This document shows, piece after piece, positions 9,248-17,827 of a DNA stretch of 40,129 bases. Position numbers and translations under genes: made by a program. This stretch comes from Candidatus Daviesbacteria bacterium (GTDB lineage Bacteria; Patescibacteriota; Microgenomatia; Daviesbacterales; UBA10151). Location: the NCBI GenBank assembly GCA_027451625.1, contig DAIDIY010000046.1:1-40129 (forward strand), in the 5' to 3' direction. Under the pieces are notes generated by a model, which saw only the letters and a program-made list of their open reading frames with translations, was not told where the DNA came from and did no database searches. Each line of letters opens with the position of its first letter. The first letter of the stretch is position 1.

Positions 9248-9688
9248 ATGGACTTATCACATTTAATCAAAATAACAAAAACTGAAAAGAAAAGAGTTGG
9301 ACGCGGAATTGGTTCTGGGAAAGGAAAAACTTCTGGTCGAGGTACTAAAGGGCAAAAAGCTAGAGAGAATGTTTCGTTAGGATTTATTGGAGGGACCTTG
9401 CCTTTTTATAAAAAGATCCCCTATCGACGCGGTTTAGGTAATCCTAAAAGGAGTCCTAAAATGGTTCCTTTAGCAGTGAACAAGTTAAGTGTATTTCCCC
9501 CCAAGTCTGAGGTTACACTTGAAAGCCTTATTGATCATAAATTAGTGAATGCAAGTAAGGCAGGGAAGTATGGAGTTAAAATTGTTGGAGGTGGAAGTAT
9601 AGACGTTCCATTGACTATTCATCTTCCAATTACCTCAGCTGCTTTGAAAGAAGTTGAAAAATCAGGTGGAAGGGTGGTGAATGTATAG
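9248..9688 (+). CDS. rplO: 50S ribosomal protein L15 (uL15)
   Basis: KKRVGRGIGSGKGKTSGRGTKGQKAR. Confidence 0.96.
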   Translation: MDLSHLIKITKTEKKRVGRGIGSGKGKTSGRGTKGQKARENVSLGFIGGTLPFYKKIPYRRGLGNPKRSPKMVPLAVNKLSVFPPKSEVTLESLIDHKLVNASKAGKYGVKIVGGGSIDVPLTIHLPITSAALKEVEKSGGRVVNV

Positions 9689-10967
9689 CCTTTTAGAACC
9701 GATTATTAATTCATTAAGAATTCCTTCTCTTCGTAAGAAACTCATTATCACAGCAATTGTCCTGATTATTTATAGAATCGTTGCGCATATTCCTGCTTCT
9801 GGGATAGATCTCGCCGCTTTACAGAATTTATTCCAATCAAATCAATTCTTAAATCTTTTAGATGTTTTCTCGGGGGGAACTTTAGGTAATTTCTCGATTA
9901 TCTCATTAGGCCTTAATCCATATATTAATGCATCCATTATTTTACAACTTTTGACGATGGTCTTCCCATCTCTTGAAGCTTTATCAAAAGAAGGTGAGTA
10001 TGGTATGAAAAAAATAAATCAATATACTCGATATTTGACTGTGCCTTTATGTGTTGTTCAATCGATTGGGGTATTTACTTTGCTTAAAAACCAGGGAATT
10101 ATATTAAATATTAATCCCCTCTCAGTTCTAGCGTTGATTTTAGTCATGACCGCAGGAACTATATTCTTGATGTGGCTTGGAGAGATTATTACTGAATACG
10201 GTATAGGTAACGGAATATCTATACTAATTTTTGCGGGTATCGTTGCTCGAGCTCCAGTAGCCTTATTCCAAACATTTTCTTTAGTTGATCAGCAGCAAGT
10301 TATAAATATTATACTATTTGCTCTTTTGGCTCTTTTTATTGTGTTCGGAATTGTTTTCATCAATGAGGGAAGACGTCAGGTTTTAGTTCAGTATGCCAGG
10401 AGATTCGTTGCTGGACGAGAGGTTGGAGGATCATCTACTTATTTACCTTTAAGAGTAAATCAAGCTGGAGTCATTCCCATCATTTTTGCTGTTTCTCTCG
10501 TTCTTTTACCTTCATTTGGAGCTCAATATTTAAGTCGGGTTCCAATATCTTGGTTGCAAAATATCGGTAATTTTTTACAACTTAACTTTCAGATTAACTC
10601 AGCAGCATATGATGTAGTATACTTTTTTCTAATTATTGGCTTTACATATTTCTATACAGCGGTTATTTTTAATCCAACAAAGATTGCTGATGAACTTCGG
10701 AAATCTGGAGCCTTTATTCCAGGAGTAAGACCGGGGAGTGCCACAGCAGCTTACTTAAACTATATTCTTTTAAGGATTACTTTAATAGGAGCAATATTTT
10801 TAGGAATTGTGGCTATTCTGCCATCAATTATCTCTAATATTACCGGAATTACAACTCTAGCTTTGGGAGGTACAGGATTATTAATCGTTGTTTCAGTGAT
10901 CCTAGATACTGCAAAACAATTTGAAAGTGGGTTAATAGAGAGGAATTATGAGGGATTCTTGAAATAA
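9681..10967 (+). CDS. secY: protein translocase subunit SecY
   Basis: Multi-TM; GGTLGNFSIISLGLNPYINASIILQLL; EYGIGNGISILIFAGI; LPLRVNQAGVIPIIFA. Confidence 0.97.
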   Translation: MYSLLEPIINSLRIPSLRKKLIITAIVLIIYRIVAHIPASGIDLAALQNLFQSNQFLNLLDVFSGGTLGNFSIISLGLNPYINASIILQLLTMVFPSLEALSKEGEYGMKKINQYTRYLTVPLCVVQSIGVFTLLKNQGIILNINPLSVLALILVMTAGTIFLMWLGEIITEYGIGNGISILIFAGIVARAPVALFQTFSLVDQQQVINIILFALLALFIVFGIVFINEGRRQVLVQYARRFVAGREVGGSSTYLPLRVNQAGVIPIIFAVSLVLLPSFGAQYLSRVPISWLQNIGNFLQLNFQINSAAYDVVYFFLIIGFTYFYTAVIFNPTKIADELRKSGAFIPGVRPGSATAAYLNYILLRITLIGAIFLGIVAILPSIISNITGITTLALGGTGLLIVVSVILDTAKQFESGLIERNYEGFLK

Positions 10968-11509
10968 TGAAGATTTTAGTGTCTGGTCCCCAAGGATCAG
11001 GTAAGACTACCCAGGCGATGATAATCGCCGGTAGATATAAACTGTGTTATGTTAGTGTTGGTGATATACTAAGATCTGAGTATAATCATCAGAGCCGAGT
11101 AGGTAAAGCTGCTAAGGAAGCATTACTAAGTGGTGAATTAGCGGATGATTCTTTGGTAGCTAAACTGGTTAAAAAGAAGTTGGCAGAAGAAAACTGTGAG
11201 AATAGTTTTGTCTCAGATAGTTATCCCAGGAGTGTTCATCAGTTGGAAGTTTTTAATCCTGCCTTTACTAAAGTCTTTTATCTTAAGGTGTCAGATCAAG
11301 AAGCTATAAATAGACTTTTAAAAAGGCATCGGGAAGATGATACTCCAGAGCTTATTCAAAAAAGACTTAGTATCTATCATCAGGTGACAGAGCCTTTATT
11401 AGCGTATTATAAAGCTCTTGATAAATTAATTGAAATTAATGGAGAGCAGACAATTGAAAAAGTTTCAGAGGAAATTGAGTTATATCTAAAGGAGATAGAA
11501 AATTTATGA
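10967..11509 (+). CDS. adk: adenylate kinase-like NMP kinase (short form, reduced LID)
   Basis: P-loop GPQGSGKTTQ; VGDILR; DSYPRSVHQ; canonical position between secY and map. Confidence 0.88.
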   Translation: MKILVSGPQGSGKTTQAMIIAGRYKLCYVSVGDILRSEYNHQSRVGKAAKEALLSGELADDSLVAKLVKKKLAEENCENSFVSDSYPRSVHQLEVFNPAFTKVFYLKVSDQEAINRLLKRHREDDTPELIQKRLSIYHQVTEPLLAYYKALDKLIEINGEQTIEKVSEEIELYLKEIENL

Positions 11510-12288
11510 GAGCTATCACTAATCTGGTACGAAATGATGAAGAGCTTTCTCTGATTAGAAAAAGTGGAGAAATCGCAGCTAAAGCTCTAAAAAAAATATT
11601 GGGAAACACTCACTCGGGAGTACTCTTATCTGATCTTGATTCAATTGGAGAAAAAGAGATTCTGAAAGAGGGAGGATATCCCTCCTTTAAAACAGTTCCA
11701 GGATATGATTTTACTACTTGTCTTGCAGTTAATGAACAGGTAGTACATGCAATCCCTAGAAAGATACCCCTTAAAACAGGAGATATCTTAAGTGTAGATA
11801 TTGGAGCTATTTATAAAGGGTGGTATAGCGATCTAGCGTGGTCTGTTATTGTCGATGAGCAGGATTATTCAGGTGAAGATAAGAAAGCTAAGCAAAAGTT
11901 TTTAAGAGCAGGTAAAGATGCCATGTGGAATGGGGTTAAACAAGCTTTTGTAGGGAATCATATTGGAGACATAGGCAATGCAATGCAGAAAGTGGTAGAA
12001 GGATCGGGATATAACGTGGTTAAGAGCCTTGTAGGTCATGGTGTAGGAAGATCTTATCACGAAGAACCAGAAGTTCCTGGGTTTGGGAAACCGGGTACAG
12101 GAATGATGCTCCTGAAGAATATGACTATAGCAGTAGAATCAATATATACATCTGGTTCCGGTGATATTTATCAAGAAGAGGATGGATGGACAATAGTAAC
12201 AGCAGATGGAAGTTGGGGAGGAATGTTTGAAATGACGGTAATAGTTAAAGAAAAACCAGAAATAATTACAGATTGGAGGAAAGTTTAA
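11506..12288 (+). CDS. map: type I methionine aminopeptidase
   Basis: TTCLAVNEQVVHAIPRKIPLKTGDILSVDIG; GHGVGRSYHEEPEVPGFG. Confidence 0.95.
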   Translation: MRAITNLVRNDEELSLIRKSGEIAAKALKKILGNTHSGVLLSDLDSIGEKEILKEGGYPSFKTVPGYDFTTCLAVNEQVVHAIPRKIPLKTGDILSVDIGAIYKGWYSDLAWSVIVDEQDYSGEDKKAKQKFLRAGKDAMWNGVKQAFVGNHIGDIGNAMQKVVEGSGYNVVKSLVGHGVGRSYHEEPEVPGFGKPGTGMMLLKNMTIAVESIYTSGSGDIYQEEDGWTIVTADGSWGGMFEMTVIVKEKPEIITDWRKV

Positions 12289-12344
12289 CAAAGGCATCCT
12301 GTAGTGTTGTATTTTACGCTGGCTTTTGTTAAAATTATATAACT

Positions 12345-12590
12345 TTGGATAAAGATACAATCAAAGTACAAGGTAGAGTAATTGAAGTCTTACCCAATAC
12401 GATGTTTCGGGTAGAGATTGAGAGGTCTGAAGGTCTACCTGAACTAGTAGGACGAGTTATATTAGCTCATATCTCTGGTAAAATGAGAATGCATTATATT
12501 AGATTATTGGCAGGAGATAGAGTAGATCTTGAGATGAGTCCTAAATATGATTTAGATAAAGGTAGAATTACTTTTAGGATCGGTCGATAA
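12345..12590 (+). CDS. infA: translation initiation factor IF-1 (TTG start)
   Basis: [48 protein letters not shown]-like; RITFR. Confidence 0.95.
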   Translation: MDKDTIKVQGRVIEVLPNTMFRVEIERSEGLPELVGRVILAHISGKMRMHYIRLLAGDRVDLEMSPKYDLDKGRITFRIGR

Positions 12591-12650
12591 TTTTTATTTT
12601 ACCTTTGATTGTTTGCAAAATTAGTTAAGATAAAGTTAATAGTAAAATAT

Positions 12651-12767
12651 ATGAAAGTTCAAGCGAGTATAAAAAAAAGGTGCAGCTCATGTAAAGTAGT
12701 GAAAAGAGGAGGTAGATTATATATAATTTGCTCTCGTAATCCTCGGCATAAGCAGAGGCAAGGTTAA
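12651..12767 (+). CDS. rpmJ: 50S ribosomal protein L36 (bL36)
   Basis: 38 aa, translated by eye: [38 protein letters not shown]; CxxC...C...H zinc motif. Confidence 0.97.
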   Translation: MKVQASIKKRCSSCKVVKRGGRLYIICSRNPRHKQRQG

Positions 12768-12773
12768 ATTAAT

Positions 12774-13172
12774 ATGGCTAGAATTGCAGGTGTAGAATTA
12801 CCATCAACAAAAAGAATAGATATCGGCCTAACATATATATATGGGATAGGAAGATCTAATGTAGAGAAATTAATCAAAGAATCAAATATTGATGGAACAA
12901 AAAGGATTAGCGATTTAACAGAAGAAGAGATTGGTCGTATCGGTAAGGCTTTAGAGAATTATGTAGTAGAAGGAGATCTAAAGCGGGAAGTCAGCCAGAA
13001 TGTGAGAAGATTGGAAGAAATTGGTGCATATAGGGGTATAAGGCATAGAAAAGGACTTCCTGCCAGGGGGCAAAGGACAAGGCATAATGCTAGGACTAAG
13101 CGTGGTAAAAGAAAGACTGTAGGTACAGTCAGAAAGGAAGTAGAGGCTGCAAAATCTTCAAGCAGTAAATAG
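12774..13172 (+). CDS. rpsM: 30S ribosomal protein S13 (uS13)
   Basis: MARIAGVELPSTKRIDIGLTYIYGIG; YRGIRHRKGLPARGQRTRHNARTKRG. Confidence 0.97.
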   Translation: MARIAGVELPSTKRIDIGLTYIYGIGRSNVEKLIKESNIDGTKRISDLTEEEIGRIGKALENYVVEGDLKREVSQNVRRLEEIGAYRGIRHRKGLPARGQRTRHNARTKRGKRKTVGTVRKEVEAAKSSSSK

Positions 13173-13190
13173 AGTTTAATATAGAAAAAT

Positions 13191-13613
13191 ATGGTTAAAA
13201 AAGAGATAAAAACTGAGATGAAGAAAAAAGTTAGTGCCAAATCTTCTAAATCAGGGACGGTAAAACAGATCCCCGCTGGTAGAGTATATGTTACTGCTAC
13301 ATTCAACAATACGCTGGTAACTTTAACTGATCATCAAGGAAACACCGTTGGATGGAGCTCCTCGGGAGCATCAGGTTTTAAAGGGGCAAGAAAAGCAACT
13401 CCATTTGCTGCAATCACAGCAATAGAGTCTTTAGCCAATAAGGCACGGAGTGTAGGTATGAATATGGTTGAAGTCTATATCAAAGGTCCAGGACCAGGAA
13501 GAGATGCTGCGATTAGAGCTTTACGGAGCAGCGGTTTAAATATTTCAATGATTGCTGATGTAACTCCGGTCCCATATAATGGTCCGAGAGCTAAAAAGAA
13601 AAGAAGGGTATAG
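13191..13613 (+). CDS. rpsK: 30S ribosomal protein S11 (uS11)
   Basis: [45 protein letters not shown]. Confidence 0.97.
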   Translation: MVKKEIKTEMKKKVSAKSSKSGTVKQIPAGRVYVTATFNNTLVTLTDHQGNTVGWSSSGASGFKGARKATPFAAITAIESLANKARSVGMNMVEVYIKGPGPGRDAAIRALRSSGLNISMIADVTPVPYNGPRAKKKRRV

Positions 13614-13632
13614 AAATCTATAAATATAAGAT

Positions 13633-14235
13633 ATGGCAAGATATACAGGACCAAAAAGAAGATTAAGTAGACGAGAAGGAGTTCCTCTATTTGGAAAAGA
13701 TGCCTCGTTTTTAGAACGAACTGGGGCTGTACCCCCAGGACAGCACGGTAGAAGACGACAACGACGTTTATCAGAATATGGAATACAGCTTAGAGAAAAA
13801 CAAAAAACCAAGAGGATGTATGGACTTCTGGAAAGGCAATTTGTTAAATATTATCAACAAGCGAGTAAAGAGAGAGGTAATACAGGCAAGACTCTATTAC
13901 GATTACTTGAGATGAGGTTGGACAATGTAGTATATCGTTTAGGATTCTCTCCATCGCGACAAGGTGCTAGGCAGCTTGTGACTCATGGACACGTTCAAGT
14001 AAACGGAAAAAAGGTAAATATTCCTTCATTTCAGGTGCAAGAAGGAAGCACTATTGCAATTTTAGATAAAATGTTAGATAATCCATTAGTCAAAAAGAGC
14101 TTAGAGAAAACAGCTACCTTGCCGGAATGGCTTGATCGTAAAGCTACAGTAGGCAAGGTTTTACGTTATCCTAATCGTGAGGAGGTAGAACAAGGTATTT
14201 CGGAACAATTAATAGTAGAATATTATTCTAGATAA
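13633..14235 (+). CDS. rpsD: 30S ribosomal protein S4 (uS4), zinc-free form
   Basis: MARYTGPKRRLSRREG; S4 domain LLRLLEMRLDNVVYRLGFSPSRQGARQLVTHGHVQVNGKKVNIPSF. Confidence 0.97.
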   Translation: MARYTGPKRRLSRREGVPLFGKDASFLERTGAVPPGQHGRRRQRRLSEYGIQLREKQKTKRMYGLLERQFVKYYQQASKERGNTGKTLLRLLEMRLDNVVYRLGFSPSRQGARQLVTHGHVQVNGKKVNIPSFQVQEGSTIAILDKMLDNPLVKKSLEKTATLPEWLDRKATVGKVLRYPNREEVEQGISEQLIVEYYSR

Positions 14236-14263
14236 TTAAAGATTAAATAAAAATAAAAGTATG

Positions 14264-15169
14264 ATGAATTTTAAGATTACAACTGAAAAACAAACAGATA
14301 ACAAAGGGACTTTCATTCTTGAACCTCTAGATAAAGGTTTTGGGCATACAATAGGTAATACATTCCGTCGAGTTCTGCTATCTTCTTTGGAAGGATCAGC
14401 TATTACTTCTGTAAAGATTGAGGGGGTGTCTCATCAATTTTCTACTATAACAGGCATATCTGAAGATGTCATACAGATGATCCTTAATCTTAAAAAAGTT
14501 CGTTTAAAAATATTTGGAGATCAGCCAATTAGAATGACTTTACGTGCTTCTGGAAAGAAAGAAGTTAAAGCTGAAGATATAGATACATTAGGAGCGGCTG
14601 AAATAGTTAATCCAGAACAACATATAGCTACATTAACTACTCCTTCAGCGAAGCTGAATATTGAAATGTACGCTGAAAAAGGTGTTGGGTATGTATCTGC
14701 GGATGAGAAAAAGTCATCCGAAATAGGCCTTATGCCAATAGATTCAATCTATACTCCGGTAACTTTTGTCAACTATATTGTTGAACCTACAAGAGTTGGG
14801 AGAAGTACTAATTTTGAGAAAATTACTTTGGAGATTACCACAGATGGAACTGTTAAACCGGAAGATGCATTATTACAGTCTGCAAAGATGTTAAGTACTT
14901 ATTTTAGACAGGCATATGAACCAGTATTCGATGAAGAAGAAGCTCCTAAGCCAGCTGTTAATGATGCTTTAATGAAACTAAGCGTTGAGGAGCTAGATCT
15001 TCCAGTCAGGATTACTAATGCACTTAAAGCTATTGATATTGATAGTGTAGAGAAATTAGTGACGACGTCTAAAAACCAATTGCTAAAGGCAAAAAATTTA
15101 GGTGTACAATCTATTAATTTAATCTCTCAAAAGCTTGAGGAAAGGGGTTTGACTTTAAGTGAGGCATAA
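14264..15169 (+). CDS. rpoA: DNA-directed RNA polymerase subunit alpha
   Basis: GFGHTIGNTFRRVLLSSLEGSAITSVKIEGVSHQFSTI; C-terminal helix-hairpin-helix repeats. Confidence 0.97.
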   Translation: MNFKITTEKQTDNKGTFILEPLDKGFGHTIGNTFRRVLLSSLEGSAITSVKIEGVSHQFSTITGISEDVIQMILNLKKVRLKIFGDQPIRMTLRASGKKEVKAEDIDTLGAAEIVNPEQHIATLTTPSAKLNIEMYAEKGVGYVSADEKKSSEIGLMPIDSIYTPVTFVNYIVEPTRVGRSTNFEKITLEITTDGTVKPEDALLQSAKMLSTYFRQAYEPVFDEEEAPKPAVNDALMKLSVEELDLPVRITNALKAIDIDSVEKLVTTSKNQLLKAKNLGVQSINLISQKLEERGLTLSEA

Positions 15170-15569
15170 TGTTTATGGTAAACACCTTGGAAGATCTAAC
15201 AACGAAAGACTAGCCTTATTTAGAGGACTAGTTCGAAGTTTATTCCTCAACGGATCTATATCTACCACAGAGCCAAAAGCAAAAGCGATAAAAGGATTGG
15301 TTGATAAATTAATAACCGCGGGTAAAAAAAATAATCAGGCAACTAAAAGAATCATTACTTCGTTTTTAAGCGAATCTCAAGTAGAAGATAGGCTTATGAA
15401 AGAGATTGTTCCAGTCTATTCAGAGAGAACATCAGGATTTACCACAACTACAAAATTGGGTAGAAGAGTTGGAGATGGAGCGATGATGGTGAAAGTAAGT
15501 CTAATAGAAAGTGGATCTAAGGAGAAGAAAGAAATAAAAAAAGAAGGAAAAGATAAAAAAGAAGAATAA
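15159..15569 (+). CDS. rplQ: 50S ribosomal protein L17 (bL17), GTG start
   Basis: MRHNVYGKHLGRSNNERLALFRGLVRSLFLNGSISTTEPKAKA. Confidence 0.96.
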   Translation: MRHNVYGKHLGRSNNERLALFRGLVRSLFLNGSISTTEPKAKAIKGLVDKLITAGKKNNQATKRIITSFLSESQVEDRLMKEIVPVYSERTSGFTTTTKLGRRVGDGAMMVKVSLIESGSKEKKEIKKEGKDKKEE

Positions 15570-15571
15570 AT

Positions 15572-15991
15572 ATGAGTACAAATATCCTGTCAGCTAAAGA
15601 TATTAAAAGAGATTGGAAATTGGTTGATGCTAAAGATCAGATTTTAGGTAGAATGGCAACTCAAATTGCTTCAATGCTAATTGGAAAATCTAAACCATCG
15701 CGAGTCCCATATTTAGATAGCGGTGATTATGTTGTAGTTGTTAATGCAGCTTTAGTTAAAACTACTGGTAAGAAAGAAGAACAAAAAGAGTATTTTCGTC
15801 ATTCAGGATATCCCGGGGGAGATAGAAAGGAAACACTTGCTAAAATGAGACAGAAGATGCCAGAGTATATCATCAAACATGCAGTCTGGGGGATGATGCC
15901 TAAAACTAAACTTGGTCGTCAGATGATAAAAAAATTATATGTAGTAGCTGGAGCTGAAAATCCTTATCAAGAAAAGTTTGCGAAGAAATAA
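15572..15991 (+). CDS. rplM: 50S ribosomal protein L13 (uL13)
   Basis: DWKLVDAKDQILGRMATQIASMLIGKSKPSRVPYLDSGDYVVVVNA. Confidence 0.96.
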   Translation: MSTNILSAKDIKRDWKLVDAKDQILGRMATQIASMLIGKSKPSRVPYLDSGDYVVVVNAALVKTTGKKEEQKEYFRHSGYPGGDRKETLAKMRQKMPEYIIKHAVWGMMPKTKLGRQMIKKLYVVAGAENPYQEKFAKK

Positions 15992-15995
15992 ATCT

Positions 15996-16391
15996 ATGAC
16001 AAATAAAGTAGTGAAAACAGTCGGAAGACGTAAAAGAGCTGTAGCTAGGGTAAGATTGGTTGAAGGGAATGGCCAGATAATGATTAATGGTAAACCTGCT
16101 TCAGAAGTATATCGTGGATTAGTTTATCAAAAATTATATCAACGTCCCTTTGAAGTTACAAAAACTTTAGGTAAATATACAGCTACAGTTAAAGTTTTTG
16201 GTGGAGGATTATCTTCTCAAGTTGAGGCAATAATGCATGGTCTAGCAAGATCTTTGGTTTCAGTAAATGAAGAGTATAAATTACCATTAAGATCGGTAGG
16301 ATTACTGACTCGTGATCCAAGAGAACGTGAAAGAAGAAAATATGGTTTAGCAAGAGGTGCAAGAGCAGAAAAGCAATCTCCTAAACGATAA
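15996..16391 (+). CDS. rpsI: 30S ribosomal protein S9 (uS9)
   Basis: VGRRKRAVARVRLVEGNGQIMINGKPASEVYRG; ends in RAEKQSPKR. Confidence 0.96.
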   Translation: MTNKVVKTVGRRKRAVARVRLVEGNGQIMINGKPASEVYRGLVYQKLYQRPFEVTKTLGKYTATVKVFGGGLSSQVEAIMHGLARSLVSVNEEYKLPLRSVGLLTRDPRERERRKYGLARGARAEKQSPKR

Positions 16392-16473
16392 ATCCTTTGT
16401 CTATTGTGGCTCAATCATATTGAAAGAAATTGAGATCTTCTATTAGTTCTTGAAATTTTTTAAATTGTACCTG

Positions 16474-16508
16474 GCCTTTCTAAAACAAGGTTAGGCTGGA
16501 AGGCTTTT
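16474..16508 (+). terminator. candidate terminator of the ribosomal operon
   Basis: GCCTTTC ... GGAAGGC (one G-U) followed by TTTT; modest strength; overlaps 3' end of the convergent ORF. Confidence 0.4.
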
Positions 16509-16733
16509 AAGAAGTACAGAAGCTCGACGAGCAAGTTCGTCTATTTCTTCCTCAGGATATTGATTTGCTGCAATTCGTGCTCTTTTGAATATATCGTCAA
16601 GTACTTGAGGGGTTGTTTCCACACGGCGTTGTCCCTGTGTTCTGTAAATAGCATAAACAGTATGAAATGCACATAAAGCTGGGTCAGCTCCTTCTTGTTT
16701 TACTTGAATTTTTGTTCCTAATCTTTCCGCCAT
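16491..16733 (-). CDS. hypothetical protein (MAERLGTKIQVKQEGADPALCAFHTVYAIYRTQGQRRVETTPQVLDDIFKRARIAANQYPEEEIDELARRASVLLKSLPA)
   Basis: Coherent ORF, non-overlapping, plausible start at 16733. Confidence 0.6.
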   Translation of the reverse strand: MAERLGTKIQVKQEGADPALCAFHTVYAIYRTQGQRRVETTPQVLDDIFKRARIAANQYPEEEIDELARRASVLLKSLPA

Positions 16734-16814
16734 ATGGTTTAAGGATTTTAACACAGCAGATATTCATTGTCTAGGATAATTTTTGGACTTAAAAATGATT
16801 TGTTTTAGAAAAAC

Positions 16815-16842
16815 TTGCATAAAGATACAGTTTTTGTATTAT
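16815..16842 (+). promoter_or_regulatory. putative sigma70-type promoter upstream of the MAKKKKKK micro-ORF
   Basis: TTGCAT (16815-16820), 16-nt spacer, TATTAT (16837-16842). Confidence 0.5.
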
Positions 16843-16886
16843 TAATTAAGGACTTAAAGAGTCCAGAAAGAGGGGTGAGGCTTGCT

Positions 16887-16913
16887 ATGGCCAAGAAGAA
16901 AAAGAAGAAGTAG
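16887..16913 (+). CDS. micro-ORF, 8 aa MAKKKKKK, with purine-rich Shine-Dalgarno region (possible leader peptide)
   Basis: GAGGGGTGAGGCTTGCT-ATG GCC AAG AAG AAA AAG AAG AAG TAG. Confidence 0.5.
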   Translation: MAKKKKKK

Positions 16914-16963
16914 ATTTTCCCGAGAGAATCGGGATAACCTCAAAAATGAGGTACGTACCTTTA

Positions 16964-17009
16964 AAAGGTCTTTTCCTGCCTAGAAGGCTATCGAAGAGAC
17001 CTTTTTTTT
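16964..17009 (+). terminator. strong intrinsic terminator
   Basis: AAAGGTCTTTTC / GAAGAGACCTTT (12 bp with one G-U), inner GCC-TAGAA-GGC, followed by 8 T. Confidence 0.85.
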
Positions 17010-17026
17010 GTTACAATATTAATAAT

Positions 17027-17491
17027 ATGAAGTCTTCTTCTAAAGGTGAGAGTAATCCTCCTTCTGGACTCATTTTAAGACGTTCTAAGACTAATCGAGT
17101 TCTTGCTGGAGTTTGTGGTGGAATCGGAGAGTACTTAGGGATCGATCCGACTATTATAAGGATTATATTTATCATAATTACTGTTTTTGGAGGATCAGGA
17201 ATAATTATTTATTTAATTTTATGGTTAGTTATACCCTCATCAGATTCTAAAAATAGCTTTTCCGTTGATGCTTTAAAAACTGAAATTAAAGGACGAATAC
17301 AAGATTTAAAGGAAAGCTCAGAGTTTAGAGATAGGCAGCACTCTAGATTTTGGTGGGGTCTTTTATTGTTAGTAGTTGGAGTATTAATATTATTTAATAA
17401 CCTAGGTCTTTTAGATCAAGTAGATCTTATTAAGTATTGGCCTCTCCTTTTGATAGTTATGAGCTTTTTAATTATATTTGGAGGTAGATGA
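17027..17491 (+). CDS. PspC-domain membrane protein with C-terminal TM pair
   Basis: LRRSKTNRVLAGVCGGIGEYLGIDPTIIRIIFIIITVFGGSGIIIYLILWLVIP is the PspC signature. Confidence 0.92.
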   Translation: MKSSSKGESNPPSGLILRRSKTNRVLAGVCGGIGEYLGIDPTIIRIIFIIITVFGGSGIIIYLILWLVIPSSDSKNSFSVDALKTEIKGRIQDLKESSEFRDRQHSRFWWGLLLLVVGVLILFNNLGLLDQVDLIKYWPLLLIVMSFLIIFGGR

Positions 17492-17814
17492 TTACTCTTT
17501 CTGATTTTAAAAATATTGAACTTCGGGTAGGTACTGTATTGGAAGCACATACCCTAGATAATTCCGAGAAATTGATAAAATTAATTGTTAGTTTTGGTGA
17601 AGAAAATCCGCGTCAAATATTAACCGGAATGAAACAGTGGAAATCTGCTGAATCTTTTATAGGTAATCAATATTTATTCATTGCTAATCTTGAGTATCGA
17701 ACGATGATGGGATTTGAGAGTCAAGGAATGATTTTAGCTGTGGATGGGGAGAATAACGATCCGGTATTATTAGTTCCAGAAGAAGCGGTTCCCCTTGGGG
17801 CTAAAGTTAGATAG
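17488..17814 (+). CDS. stand-alone tRNA-binding (EMAP/MetRS C-terminal/CsaA-like OB) domain protein
   Basis: DFKNIELRVGTVLEAHTLDNSEKLIKLIVSFGEENPRQILTGM; ATGA overlap with pspC. Confidence 0.85.
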   Translation: MITLSDFKNIELRVGTVLEAHTLDNSEKLIKLIVSFGEENPRQILTGMKQWKSAESFIGNQYLFIANLEYRTMMGFESQGMILAVDGENNDPVLLVPEEAVPLGAKVR

Positions 17815-17827
17815 TTAAAATCCTGTA

